Shown here in pieces: positions 1 through 17,419 of a DNA stretch of 64,000 nucleotides. The translations under genes were made by a program, and so were the position numbers. This DNA comes from Sycon ciliatum (Eukaryota > Porifera > Calcarea > Leucosolenida > Sycettidae). The notes below the pieces were generated by a model that was not told the DNA's origin, did not search any database, and saw only the letters and a list, made by a program, of their open reading frames with translations. The DNA lies in NCBI RefSeq assembly GCF_964019385.1, contig NC_088645.1, positions 16,962,100 to 17,026,099 on the forward strand, written 5' to 3'. Each line of letters begins with the position of its first letter. The stretch's first letter is position 1.

Positions 1-204
1 GTCTGGGAGATAGGTAGCTTGGAGATGGCCGTAGAACGTGCTTTCCTGGACGCAATATTCAGCCATTTCTACTGTCTTCTTCAACTTGATTTATTTCGAA
101 AAAATGTTCTTTTCCACGATTTCTGCACTGGACGCGTTTGGGATCGAAAATCTCACCTGCGCAGACTGGCTGCGCAGTTCACGCGCTGAGATCCCTACCT
201 TTAA
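1..204. other. left flank, no gene seen
   Basis: No protein family, RNA gene or repeat is recognised here. The stretch ends at the TTTAA (200-204) that abuts the foldback element. Confidence 0.4.
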
Positions 205-1060
205 GGGGAAGTATACCCTAAAATCAAATTTTCACCAGTTGTCTTCTGGGTGCTGAGTCGAATGGTCTGGGTCCGAGGAAGCTGCGACGCTCCCTTCCTA
301 CTTGAATCCCAATCGAACTCGCGCACTTCCACCGAAACTGGGTGACTGCGCCCTACTAGATGGGGAATTGTATGCAAAATGTCACTAAAAGCGCCATTTC
401 GTTCTTATAAAAGCACGGATGACCGCGATTGGCCCATATGTTGTACTCTTTTGGACGCTGAGTCGACTGGTTTTGGTCCGAAAAGGCTGCGATGCAGCGT
501 TCCTCCTTTATTCCCAATCAAACATGGTTGAACAAGCGGTCACGTGCTCCTGGGTGCCCAAATCACCTGGTCACCACGCCAGCAGGCGACAAATTTCACA
601 CCAAGGTTCAACTCAAGTTCAACTCGAGTGACAGGAGTGCACCCAAAAAAGGTCAAACAGGCTAGTAAGTTGTACCCTGCAGGCACGGTGACCAGGTGAC
701 TGGTGTACGCAGGAGAACGTGACCGCTTGTTCAACCATGTTCAATTGGGAATAAAGGAGGAACGCTACATCGCAGCCTTTTCGGACCAAAACCAGTCGAC
801 TCAGCGTCCAAAAGACTACAACATATGGGCCAATCGCGGTCATCCGTGCTTTTATAAGAACGAAATGGCGCTTTTAGTGACATTTTGCATACAAATCCCC
901 ATCTAGTAGGGCGCAGTCACCCAGTTTCGGTGGAAGTGCGCGAGTTCGATTGGGATTCAAGTAGGAAGGGAGCGTCTCAGCTTCCTCGGACCAAGACCAT
1001 TCGACTCAGCACCCCGAAGACTACAACTGGTGAAAATTTGATTTTAGGGTATACTTCCCC
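205..1060. mobile_element. 856-bp foldback (long inverted repeat) element
   Basis: Two arms of about 384 bp (205-588 and 677-1060) are inverted copies separated by about 88 bp. The outer ends read GGGGAAGTATACCCT and its reverse complement, and TTTAA flanks both sides (200-204 and 1061-1065), which suggests a target duplication of TTAA/TTTAA type. Each arm also holds a diverged direct repeat about 200 bp apart: the GCTGAGTCGA...GGTC block near 250 recurs near 455. No transposase is encoded. Arm-derived reading frames of 60-75 codons appear as mirror pairs and are a by-product of the inverted repeat. It is a non-autonomous foldback/MITE; the superfamily is uncertain (TTAA would suit piggyBac-like mobilisation). 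Confidence 0.8.
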
Positions 1061-1363
1061 TTTAAGATGATAACCAATCATGTACAACTGATAACCAGTG
1101 ACAGTGTACAGGTTTTGAACAGTATGACGGATAACTCATATGCTGACGAAAGTTCCAATTACACATCACCGACTACCGCCACTATTGCCTTTCATGCTCA
1201 AACGCGAGTACTGGCTGTAGGCACGCCATCTACCTGCTTTCACCTGTGAAGCTGTGTCCATGTTTGACTATCATAGGTTGTGGACATGTATCGCTATTTG
1301 AGCCTGTTTCCCAAGCTGTAACTTAGCATGTGCTCCCACTCCAGTAGTACTATGTGTGCATGT

Positions 1364-1473
1364 GCAGCAGAGAGCTGAAAAAGATGGGGACACTGCAACG
1401 GAATGTCTGGCCAGATATGCAGCAGAGAGCTGAAAAACAAGGGGACACTGCAACGGGATGTCTGGCCAGATAT
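1364..1473. repeat. 55-bp tandem duplication
   Basis: A 55-bp unit starting GCAGCAGAGAGCTGAAAAA is present twice head to tail (1364-1418, 1419-1473), with a few mismatches, followed by a partial third start. No coding role is seen. Confidence 0.85.
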
Positions 1474-1585
1474 ACAGCAGCGCTGGAGAATACCGTTGAT
1501 TAGGCTACAGCTCGGGAAAAAAGCAACACTTATCCTTTGAACCTTCCTATTCCAATATACAGTACATTTAGTTCAATATAACCTG

Positions 1586-1794
1586 CAGTATAACCTGTCA
1601 AGGCGACCACCTGCCCCAGAAGACAACCTGCCCCAGAAGACCACCTGCCACAGAAGACCACCTGCCACAGAAGACTACTGCAACCAGGACCAAGGTATGC
1701 TTTTTTGCAGGCAAACGATCCAGGATAAGAAGACACCTGGCAACAGAGACCACATGTTGAAGGTCCCTATAGAGGTCTTAGACAGGTTTCACTG
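1586..1794 (-). mobile_element. MITE, CAGTGAAACCTGTC family, copy 1
   Basis: The right end reads CAGTGAAACCTGTCTAAGAC on the minus strand and the left end CAGTATAACCTGTCAAGGCG on the plus strand, an imperfect TIR pair; TA follows at 1795-1796. The interior is co-linear with a second copy at 45871-46053 in the opposite orientation. Copy 1 has gained about four tandem 17-bp units (GACCACCTGCCMCAGAA) at about 1605-1675. The TA target and CAGT start resemble Tc1/mariner or pogo-derived MITEs. No transposase. Confidence 0.75.
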
Positions 1795-2014
1795 TATGAG
1801 TAGGTGCTATGACAGGCACTCCTCCATAGCTGTCCTGTTGTGCAGTCATTAGCTGTCATACGTACAACAAACCAGTGTTTCCTCATTATCCAAGACATCA
1901 ACCGCGCCTACCTACAGCAGGACGAATACTCAAATCGTTAATAACTTTCATCTAGTAGCACTCCAAGTATACCGGAATAGGAAATGTCAAATGCTAAGAT
2001 TCAAAGTGTCACTA

Positions 2015-2408
2015 GGGGCGCGTTTGGTTGGTACGAACTAGAACAGGATTCACCAGAACAGCGCGTTTGGTTGGGACTGCACCTGTTCTGGGTCGGCCAG
2101 AACATGTTCTGCTTGCTCCGGCCTCGAGGCCGGAGCAGACCGAGCAGTTTCACTTTTTCACAGTGAAACCTGGCGGGAACATCGATTTTGGTCCCAAATG
2201 ATCACGTGCATACGCTTTTGGTTTGGACTCGTTGTACCGTACAAAGTGACCATGGTGACCCATACACATTTTTGAAGGATGCACCCAGTTTGGCACATTT
2301 TTCCACAAAAATGTGCTCTGTTTCTGGAGTACCGTTTGGTTGGCATGAGGCTGCTCCATGTGCACCAGCTGTTCGATCCTGTTCTAGATCGTACCAACCA
2401 AACGCACC
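2015..2408. mobile_element. 394-bp MITE with GCGTTTGGTTGG TIRs
   Basis: Ends are inverted copies over about 35 bp: GGGGCGCGTTTGGTTGG...CTAGAACAGGAT against the reverse complement of 2372-2408. CTA flanks both sides (2012-2014, 2409-2411), a likely 3-bp target duplication. The GCGTTTGGTTGG motif recurs internally near both ends, and a perfect 22-bp palindrome (GCTCCGGCCTCGAGGCCGGAGC split) lies at about 2116-2137. A 3-bp duplication with GGG...TTTGG ends recalls PIF/Harbinger MITEs; this assignment is an inference. Confidence 0.7.
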
Positions 2409-2571
2409 CTAGATCTGGTCCTTGAACCTGCAAGACATTTTCCAAATAAAATTTTAGACAATCTGTAGCACCACGGCATTACATCTGTGTCGACAATGGC
2501 AGAGGAGACCCAAACCATTGGACAGTAAGAATGGTAGTGCTCGGTAGGGCAGAAATCTACTTTTCTAAGTC

Positions 2572-3840
2572 AGCCTCTCTTGCGCAGACAGCATAAGTGC
2601 TTCCCTGTCCAGGATCTTCAATGAGACCTTACAGACAGACCTAGTACCAGATATTGACAAGTTGGCGAGCATTTGTCCAATATACAAATCTTGTAGTCAA
2701 ACAGACCCCTCCAATTACAGACCCATGTCCCTCCTTCCGATCGTCCACAAACTGCTGGAGCAGATCGTCCACGCCCAGCTACAGTCCATTCATAAAAAAA
2801 TGGGTCCTGGCTCTGGCGAGCTCCCGTATTTGGCGATTTTTCGTGATTTCATCGTACACAGTGCAGTGCTGCGAACTTTGAAATTTGAAAAAGGGTCCAA
2901 AAAGGGTGCCTGAACTGGGGTTCGAACCGCAGAATGCACTGTTGCAGGCGGGGTCAAACGGCCTGGATTTTGATGGTTTTTCCCAATTCAGTGCTTTTGG
3001 GGCAAAACCTGGCCGAAATCCTATTCTTGCTATGGCTTGCTTTTTGGACAAAAAAACTTCAGAAACATAATTGGAAGAGGATTCCATATGGGATTGCAGA
3101 AAAAAATTCTAAAAAAACTCAACGTTTGACCCATTTATGGCCAAAAGCTAGAAGTTCATTTTTTCTGAATGGACTGTAGTGCAGCACATAGCCAAAACAC
3201 CGGAGCTTGGGGTTATGCCCCCTGAGCAGTTCGCATACAGAGCAAACCATTCCTGTGAAGATGCACTTGAGTTGGCCATCGACCGCTGGCAGCGAGCGCT
3301 TGACGAAGGCCTGTACTGTGGTGCTGTGTTTGTCGATATGTCGAAAGCCTTCGACAGGGTTCGACACAACCAACTTCTTCTCGACCTTCAGGCTATTGGC
3401 GTGTCGGGTGTGGCTCTACGGTGGTTCACGAGCTATCTGGCTGATCACTATCAGCGAGTCTCAGTAAATGGCGCCCTGAGCAGTACCACAGAATGCTCCC
3501 GATGTGTCCCGCAGGGGTCTATACTCGGGCCACTCCTGTTTTGCGTTTAAGTACGTGATATACCCGCCACATTTCAGTATTCGCAGTGCCAGCAGTATGC
3601 CGACGACATTACCCATTGCCGATCCAGTACTGATCTCGACGACCTTGTAAGGAAGCTTAGTGCAGACGTCAGTATGTTGGACACATATTTTACTGACAGA
3701 GGGCTTCTGCTCAATCCCCAAAAATGCACTTTCTCGTGATTCGGAGAAAGGGGCAGGTAATTCCACCCACGCTAGCCATTCAGTGTGGACCTAACATGAC
3801 CCCAATGCCGCAAAGCTCACAGTACCTCCGTTTCGCGGGG
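2572..3840 (+). pseudogene. broken non-LTR retrotransposon reverse transcriptase
   Basis: Fragment of LINE ORF2. The first part (about 2572-2781) carries the NYRPMSLLP fingers motif; the second (3179-3730) carries FAYRANHSCEDA, the motif A aspartate in FVDMSKAFDRV, motif B PQGSILGPLLF and the catalytic YADDI at about 3596-3610. It is interrupted by a MITE at 2782-3176, by an in-frame stop at 3548-3550 just after motif B and another at about 3738, and it degrades through frame shifts by 3840. The style (SKAFDRV, PQGS.LGPLLF) suits CR1/Jockey-group LINEs. No endonuclease domain or 5' end is present. It is dead and could not supply transposition functions. Confidence 0.9.
2782..3176. mobile_element. 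395-bp Tc1/mariner-type MITE nested in the LINE
   Basis: TIRs of about 22 bp (CAGTCCATTCATAAAAAAAT at the left; the reverse complement of the right end starts CAGTCCATTCAGAAAAAAT) are flanked by TA at 2780-2781 and 3177-3178. Removing the element and one TA copy brings the two RT halves into the same frame without loss of a codon, which fixes the borders. A B-box-like GGTTCGAACC palindrome lies at about 2919-2928. No transposase. Confidence 0.9.
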
Positions 3841-4550
3841 TTCTGGAGAGCGAAGATGAAACCAGGAAGTCGTAAAATATTTTTACGACTCCCTGGTGCA
3901 AACGAGTAATCGCCATCGCGGCGGATCACGCAGCTTGAAAGCCAACTTACTTGAACGATGGCGACATCAAGTCCAGCGGAATGTGATCAAAGAAGCCGAT
4001 GCAAGGCTGAAATGAGCTGATAAACGACTCGAGAGAGATGACGGCTCGCGTGCAGCAGATGACGACAGCGACGCAGGGTCAAAAAATGAGTGGAGCGAAA
4101 GCGACGCAAACTGAACTCTCTGCTCATTCCATCAACAGTTTCTCTTGTAAAGATGCTGTACATAGGCTGAACTACCTTCGTCCAGTGATTTGCAGTCGAC
4201 ACAAACTGTTCTTGACCTGTTCTAGAAGTGTTTTCGAATCCATTAAAATCCATCACGTAGTTTTTTGTTAACGGAGGAAGTACTACTACGACTAGTTCAT
4301 AGCTGGTATATAGAGAATTATTGTTCCATCAGAGAGGCCTTTGTGGAAATTACAGTTATTACAGAGGTTCAGTGGCTCGTTTGTTTCATACGAAATGAAT
4401 CAATGGATCAGGTGTAGTTTAGAGTCCCGTGAATATCTCAAAGATTCGATTTGTTCACATGGGTCGGGCCTTTTTTTTATTCACGAGTAGCTCCGAGATC
4501 ATAGTGCACCAAAATATGGATCTATCATACATAAATCTCTCCTCCTCCAT
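3841..4550. other. unassigned, TE-like debris
   Basis: It begins after the decayed RT. A near-perfect palindrome AGTCGTAAAATATTTTTACGACT occurs at about 3869-3892. From about 3925 to 4110 one plus frame is open except for a single stop and encodes a basic then Asp/Ser-rich segment (LLERWRHQVQ ... DDDSDAGS), which may be a transposon tail or an exon relic; no family is recognised. Confidence 0.3.
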
Positions 4551-4608
4551 GCGCTCTAAAGCCAATCATTGCTCTAAAGCCGATCATTGCTCTAAAGCCG
4601 ATCATTGC
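4551..4608. repeat. 19-bp tandem repeat, three copies
   Basis: The unit GCTCTAAAGCCGATCATTG is repeated three times with one variant base in the first copy. Confidence 0.85.
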
Positions 4609-6962
4609 TACCCTCGGTAGCAATTACTCACACCAATAATTTCAAACAACGAAGGGGTCACGGGAAAACATTTCCTTCTGGCAGCTGTTTCACCTATCAA
4701 AGGCTCTTCAGAGAATGTGATACTGGATATTGTGATTGGCATAGCAAAATTACTGGGTGAATTCCCCCAGTTGGGACTCCCACTTCTGTCCGTCGCTATG
4801 CTTCGTCAAGACATTATTTGTTTCTCTCTCTTTCGAGCGCATGATTTTGCAATGCTACCCAGAGCGCAAACGCCTCCATGGCAGCTGGAAATCTGTACCT
4901 AGACGTCCCAAGTGTCTGGCGGACAAACTACAAAGACGATGACAACAAAATATAGTGAAGCCACCAAGAAGCCATATTCAAAGCGATAGGGCAGGAAGTC
5001 TTTTTGCTTTGATTGTAGTGGCCAAACAACGACACCGCTTAGGTTTTTCGCAAATATTGGCATTTTGAAAAATCGGCGGGACCCAGTTCTTGCTGCGGAT
5101 GCCTCATATGTCCTTGGTGAGGCAAAACAGCTGAAACAGTACCCCACCCAGCCTATTGCAAAGTAATGCATATAGAATATCACCTACACTACAGCCAATA
5201 GTGAAACAGCTGTATTACATGCATATCGATCATCTTATGCGTAACTCACCTTCTTTTTTTTTGAAGATGGACGAAGGCCACATCTCAAGGTTGGAGAACG
5301 TTGCAGCACGCATCCATTGAGCCATATCCAACTTGCGAGTATGTTACGCTGACTGCTCCTTGGATATGCACAGCGCTCAGCTTGGCTTCTCTCCGCATGA
5401 TCTTTCCAGGCTAAACCTATTTGAAGTGTTTGGATGCGGATGTCTAAGCTGCTGCCATCCATCACAGGTAGACCCACACACAGCTGTAGTGTATTGTACT
5501 GCCAGCAAGTACTACCACCAATGCACTGTACACAAACTGCTCTTGGCCTGGCCTATATCCATGAAGTTGTAACAGTTGTTGTGTCTGTCAATTCGTACCC
5601 GTAGGACGCTTTACGAGTCGGTTGAGAAGGTGAACTAAATATCAGCATATTGACGAGTAGTTGTGAACCAAACAATTGAGTAGCAAGAAGCCGTAAATTG
5701 CTGACTTCTGCACTCCACACACTAACAGCCAAGACAACAGGACGCTGACAGGAAAGCTGCAGTAGAGAAGCAAGTGCCGGAGAACACGACTAACCTTATA
5801 AGCTCTCCACTAGCGGAGGTCGGGTGATGGTTTGTTGCTGCTTTCGTATGAGTGTGCATTAGCGGCTGCTCCGTAAGATACTTCCCGGTGTCTTCTCACA
5901 CTTTTCGTAGAATGTCGTTGAAAATTCGGCGCATGGTCACGATATTGCGCCTGTGTTTGTGACAGTCAATGGCGGTCGTGAGTTGAGTCTTCCGCCTCCC
6001 GAGAATCTCTGCATGCTGCTTCTCTATGACCCACGACTGGCTCTCGTTTAGACTGGCTGTCTTATTGAGGGCTTGACGTTATTGCCCTCGGGCGCGGAGA
6101 GCCGCTGTAAAAGATAGCTCCCGAAGGGTGGCGGAGTGTTGCCGAGCGATGGCGGGTTGCTGAGTGGGAACGGGGAGAGGACAGGCGACGTTAAACCGGA
6201 CTCGTACTATTCGGCGTCGTCGCCGTCGGTCTACTTCATTCCGTCTTGCTTGTGCGAGCGCAATGAATACTATTATATTCAGGGCAGCGAATAGCAGTCG
6301 AGCACTAACACGGATATTGTCCATGCTCGAACAACAAGGCGTAGAGGAAAGTGAATCGGCCGCCTGTCTGCAACACAAGCTGGGTGCTTCCAAGTAACAG
6401 TTCGTTCTAGTTCAAAGCACAGGACTTCCGTTACCCAAACTGGCTTTTTGCTCCGATACCTTCCCACTCCATGTAAGCGGTAGTACTTCCAAACAAACTA
6501 TGAGATACTGGTACACGGAAACCTTTAGGAAAACGAGGAAACTAGAATGAAGAAGAAAAGAGTAGTAACTGCTGACTCGTTGACCATCGACCCGTCCGCT
6601 AGTGGCGCTACCCAGCATTTAGTGCAGATCCGCCAGCGAGAGAAAACCTCGCGTGATGTCTAGTACTGCACTCTCACATCGAATACCGCCATAATATGCA
6701 TCGTAGATCTATGCACCTATCGCCAATGCCAAAGGGAACGTGGAAATGACAAGTCGTCAAAAACAGCGCCCGGAATCACGTATTTGCAAAGGAGCATCAT
6801 TGACATTATTAATTTTTCTGTACATGCAGTCGGTGGCTTTTATAGTGATACCAAGAATATACGTTGACTCACATAGATTTTTGCAATACCTAAGCAGTCA
6901 AAATAATAATACTATTCCTGCATACCGGTATTTGACTCCTTACTGACCTTCGGGCTATATTA
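4609..6962. other. non-coding stretch, no supported gene
   Basis: Only short reading frames occur on either strand, with no recognisable domain, RNA gene or long repeat. A small gene without homology signal cannot be excluded. Confidence 0.4.
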
Positions 6963-7368
6963 GAGAGGTTCCGGGGTACGATTTTTCGTGCCAAAATCCG
7001 TATGGGCGCTACGGATGTTTTCGAGGCGTCTTTCATACGATTATTCGGCACGGAGAATTCATGTCTCCATACGAACCTTACCAAGTTTCGTATGAAGATT
7101 TTGCGTCATCGAGCGCAGAAAGATTTCTCCCATACAATTTTGGTACGAGAAACATCGATTTTCCGCGGGAAGTTTTGATTTCGGTACAAATTTTCAAAAT
7201 AGAAAGGCATAGCGTGGAAATATGAAATGTTTGCGATCGTAACCTAGGCAATGACAGCAAACACCTAAGTTCCGTGCTCCGGAACATTTCACTGCTCGAA
7301 AACGACGTATAAAAATCCGTAGCGCCCCTACGGATTTTGGCACGATTAATCGTACTCCGGAACCTCTC
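6963..7368. mobile_element. 406-bp TA-flanked MITE (GAGAGGTT ends)
   Basis: TA at 6961-6962 and 7369-7370 flanks inverted ends of about 55 bp starting GAGAGGTTCCGGGGTACGAT; the reverse complement of the right end reads GAGAGGTTCCGGAGTACGAT. Each end holds an inner inverted motif ATCCGTA...GCGCTACGGAT. The TIR tip is shared with the element at 31564. A Tc1/mariner-like TA target is inferred; no transposase. Confidence 0.85.
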
Positions 7369-7440
7369 TATTGAGTATTGACTGCTTATATTTGACTCCA
7401 TTTTAGGGATTCAACGCATCCTTTGGCTAGTCGTGATAAA

Positions 7441-7609
7441 TCTAATATTGACTTCGTACTTGGTCAATATAGGAAAGAAAACCTCGTAAAAGACCTCGGC
7501 TTCACCTCGGTCTTTTACTCGGCTTCGCCTCGGTCTTTTACTCCGCTTCGCCTCGGTCTTTTACTCGGTTTTATTTCCTATATTGACCTCGTACTGAGTC
7601 AATATTAGA
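7441..7609. mobile_element. 169-bp foldback MITE with internal 24-bp repeats
   Basis: The ends TCTAATATTGAC and GTCAATATTAGA are inverted, with arms of about 55 bp continuing through CAATATAGGAAA...CGTAAAAGACC. The centre holds three copies of CGGCTTCGCCTCGGTCTTTTACTC-type units. No target duplication is evident. Confidence 0.75.
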
Positions 7610-7789
7610 TACATATACGCAAGAGTAGATAAACAAGAGTCTGCAACTCCGGATCTTTCCTGCATAATCTGCGCCCACGGCGGAATTTTTTGTTGACGTC
7701 ACCTTTTTTCAGAAGAACGCGCATTTTGCCGCAGAGCAGTGTGAGAGCACATAGTGGGCACCGGCCTTGTATTGTAATTCTTTCGTTTC

Positions 7790-7923
7790 TTGAGCACGGT
7801 CCACTATATTTTCATCGGCACATCGCTGGAAATGGTGGGTTTTTAATTAACACGTCATAATATAGAATTTATACCCACCATTTCCAGCGATGTGCCGATG
7901 AAAATATAGTGGACCGTGCTCAA
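7790..7923. repeat. perfect 51-bp inverted repeat (hairpin)
   Basis: 7790-7840 and 7873-7923 are exact reverse complements over 51 bp, with a 32-base AT-rich spacer. Symmetry ends abruptly on both sides. No TIR-type tip or target duplication is seen, so it may be a recent inverted duplication, a tiny foldback element, or a dsRNA-forming locus. Confidence 0.9.
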
Positions 7924-8479
7924 GTAATGGACCATGCCCAAATAAGAGACCGGGGGTCCAACCCTCTTCAAAAAACAAAAGACCGGGTCTATTAATCGAG
8001 GAAATGCGGTATTCAGTATTTACTATGTGTCGTGTGTGTCACTGTGTGTATAGGAGGAGCGGGGTGCGGTGCACGGGGAGATCTAAATGGCTGTACAATG
8101 TGTAGGACCAACACAGACCCTGGTTGAAGTTGATCAAGGTGTGGGTCGATCCTCTTCACTCAGAGTAGAGACAGAGTCGAGCGAGCTGTATTCCCGGTGC
8201 CGAAAGGTGGGCTCGCCACCCCTGTACGGCAACTTCCCCATGTCTAACCCACACTGAGACGAAGTGAATACTGTAGTAGTAGTCATACTTGCCGAAGTAT
8301 AGAAAATAAAAAATAAAAAAGTTGATGGGAGCATCAACTAAATCCGTCCGTCCACTGAAAAATGGAGCAAGTCCGAACTGGTAGAACTAATGCTCATTGT
8401 GGGGATTGGATTGGATTCAGGTCAACCGAAGAACTTCGTATAACAGCATGACACTATCCGGACCTCAAGAAACTGCTAT

Positions 8480-8494
8480 CCCCCCCCCCCCCCC
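8480..8494. repeat. poly-C run of 15
   Basis: Uninterrupted C15, one of a set of long C or G homopolymers in this window. Confidence 0.9.
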
Positions 8495-8610
8495 TCTCCC
8501 CAGCACAAACACAGACAGAGAAAACACTGTCCCGCAGTAGGCTCTCTATTGTCAGCAGGGGAAGCCAGCACAGCTCTGCAGTGACGGTGAATACATATAG
8601 TCCCAGCGGC

Positions 8611-8668
8611 ATCACAGTCGCCACACAATGTTCCCACTCATCACAGTCGCCACACAATGTTCCCACTC
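8611..8668. repeat. 29-bp exact tandem duplication
   Basis: A 29-bp unit starting ATCACAGTCGCCACACAATG occurs twice without mismatch (8611-8639, 8640-8668). Confidence 0.9.
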
Positions 8669-8863
8669 AGGAAGACGAAGTAACATGTTAGTTTCCAGTG
8701 GTAGCATGACACAAACCACCACAAAAATAAGCACCATAGCTATCTGCTGAGAACGGCTTCACAGACAAAAACACCTAAAAGCGATGTAAAAACAGAACTT
8801 TGGACATAGAATCAGGGAAATTCCCTTAAAAGAGTGAAAGGAGTAGAAGATGAACAGAAAAGA

Positions 8864-8940
8864 TGACAAGGCTACAATGGAGGCTACAATGGAGCTTCAA
8901 AGTTCTGAAAAAATCCAAATACTAAAAGAAATTCGTCGCA
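8864..8940 (-). repeat. 3'-flank block shared with 17590-17655
   Basis: Just downstream of the cathepsin L stop codon (minus strand). TGACAAGGCTACAATGGAG is identical to 17591-17609, and about 50 further bases align loosely. Within this copy GGCTACAATGGA is itself duplicated. It may be cathepsin L 3'-UTR that also exists upstream of the gene as a relic. Confidence 0.55.
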
Positions 8941-9003
8941 AGAGAAAATAGGTTCGAGTTAGCTTCTCTCGACCACAACTCCTGTGGGCTCACTGCGAAA
9001 TCC

Positions 9004-15161
<6,158 letters not shown>

Positions 15162-16251
15162 CTTGAAAAGATCTTTTGGAACGTAAAAAGCAGGAAGAAC
15201 GAATGTAGACCAATGGCTTTCCAGAAGGAAACTCCAGCTAGTACAACTACAAGATCCGACTTCGGTAGTTGTGCCGAACGGAGAATTTTCTCGAGTCCTC
15301 TACCCCATCCCCAACCCGGACCCCGGCCCATCGATCCCACAGTGCCAATGCATGAATGCTCATGAGAATCACGAGGCACGCCATGTGCATCATGTGCATC
15401 CGTCAAGGCGTCAACCGCGTCTGAGCAGGAAAATCACATCGGTTCCGGTCAGCTTTAGCTATTCAATGGGATTTTAAGGGAAATTCCATGGCAAACCTGA
15501 CTGTTCTCGCTTTCTGCTGGCTTCAAGTCAAGATGACCACGTGAGTTTTTGACACCATCACTCATCATGCATCAGCATGATGCCATGGCCTAGCGCGGGC
15601 TAGGGCAGGGGCCTAGGATGGCTAGATTCTAGGCTAACGCGCGTATGCCATGCATGATTTTGTCAACTGGTGAGTGGTGGCACGCACGCGTGCACGACAC
15701 TGGCCGCAAAAACTGAACAGTCATGCACGCTCGGCTGTTCCTGAGCTGATAATGAGCCTTGTGAGTGAAGCCTGAATAGCCTTGTGAGTGAAGCCTGAAT
15801 GAAGGCTGTTGCTGAAGCCGAGTGTAGGTTGTGAATGTGAATGTAGAATTCGCTATTCACCTCCAAAAGCAAAATTTACGGTTACCGGTATCTGAATATG
15901 AGGGGAAGGACTGGAATGCAGGTAGGGTGATGGTGACATGGGTGAGTGGAACCAAGAGCGCATAACCTGTACTCTTGGTGGAACTAGAAAGGTAGACAAA
16001 TAAAATAAAAGATCAGCTATGAAAAGTGATTTTTAGTCGATGATGTCTTTATGATGGTACCAATAGGATGACTCGATAGGTGCGAGGGCAAGTTAGTAGC
16101 AGCAAGAGTACTCTTGATAGTAGTGCAATAGACGCTTTATCTTTTTTTAAATTTTTAAATAGCACATACATGTACATGTACCTGTAATATTATGTGAGTC
16201 TGACATACATGTACGTACTCTGCAGAGGCTGGTCATGCATACTGAACTTGA
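15162..16251. other. upstream region of cathepsin L
   Basis: Would hold the cathepsin L promoter on the minus strand. No convincing TATA box or other core element is seen within 200 bp of the start codon. A GTGAGTGAAGCCTGAAT-type short direct repeat occurs at about 15760-15800. Confidence 0.35.
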
Positions 16252-16815
16252 ATGCGAGAACTACTGAGTACTAGTAGTAGTAGTAGACCTCAAACGGAGC
16301 CGAAAGCCTCACTTTTCGCGCACCTCCAGTGGCCCAGCCTCGCATGGCGAAGACACATTCAGTGCCTTCTTGAGCTCCACCACCTTATCAATAGCCAGAT
16401 GACGACCCTGGAGGACCTAGGCTACTCAGTGTCAAACAGCGCCAGGCGCCCCCAACACCTACTCCCACCTGCTAGAGCCAGCACACACACCCGTACCACC
16501 TTTCTCTTTGTCACCACTGCCACATGGAACTCCCTCCCGGCTGCCATTCGTACTGTATCCAGCCCAAAATGTTTTACCGCTCTTGTCCGCACACACTTTG
16601 CTATCACCCGTTATGAGCCCTCTGGTTTCATTCCACGTAGAGTAGCGATGTCATAGAGCACTGTGTTATATTACTACCACCCCGCATCATTCTATTTCCT
16701 ATTTTTATTTTTCTCCTCAGCTTCTTCTTCATAAGCTGTTGACGGAGACTCCCTCGATTTAGGCTAAGGCCTGTCGGTGGAGAATCCATAAATACAAATA
16801 CAAAATACAAAATAC
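16252..16815 (+). pseudogene. LINE 3' end: ORF2 C-terminus, 3' UTR and tail
   Basis: 16252-16656 encodes a C-terminal LINE ORF2 segment: TRTTFLFVTTATWNSLPAA matches the common '..R.F....WNSLP' tail of CR1/Jockey-group ORF2 proteins. It is followed by a UTR with the stem AGGCTAAGGCCT (16761-16772), GGAGAATCC and a tail of AAATAC/AAAATAC units ending at 16815. A separate copy of the same 3' tail lies at 28270-28328. It is 5'-truncated with no RT domain. Confidence 0.75.
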
Positions 16816-17138
16816 CTACTGTCCTCTCTCCAGACTGTCCAGTCCACACCACAGCTATGTGTACATGTATACAGTGGACTTGTACAGTGCTGGCAATTCA
16901 GTGAAATCCGACCCCTGAGCGATGCGTTCGTATTCTAGCGGTCTCTATTTACTACCATTCATGCACCATTCATTGCACCACTCATGCACCATTCATTCAC
17001 CACTTCCCGACCAAGGCCTCAAGGCCAAGGCAAGGGGCATCGCTTTCTCTGTGAACAATACTGTAATCCGCTGTACATGTTTGTTTTTTAAGAGTAAGTA
17101 TTTAAACGTTATGGTGTCTGTTCCCGAAAGGAACTCAC

Positions 17139-17341
17139 TAGGCATTGGCGGATAATGCTCGAAAAGGTGGCAGATTCTGCTCGAAAAACAGTGAAATTGG
17201 CAGAACCATACAAACCTTATGGCGGGCAATTCCTCGAATTCTGCTCCATTTCTTTATCCACATACCAAACATGCATGAAACTTACCAGAAAAAGGACCGA
17301 GTTCTGCCAATTTTTCTGCCGGCATTCTCCTCATACGCCTA
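17139..17341. mobile_element. 203-bp hAT-like MITE, 8-bp TSD
   Basis: Flanked by the exact 8-bp duplication GAACTCAC (17131-17138 and 17342-17349). The left end TAGGCATTGGCGGATAATGC matches the TIR of the element at 19962 at 17 of 20 positions; the right end is an imperfect inverse (TAGGCGTATGAGGAGAATGC). The 8-bp duplication and TAGG start suit hAT. No transposase. Confidence 0.8.
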
Positions 17342-17419
17342 GAACTCACGATGTCCGCCAACACCTGCGGTAAACATGTTTATTCTGTGGGATATAATAA
17401 TTTTGAGCCCGTGGCACGG

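Noticed and set aside
419-843. Two similar 70-codon frames on opposite strands
   Set aside because: They are mirror copies produced by the foldback arms; no start context or homologue.
2915-2930. B-box palindrome GGTTCGAACC inside the nested MITE as a tRNA
   Set aside because: No A box at proper spacing; a T run follows on the minus strand but no tRNA fold is possible.
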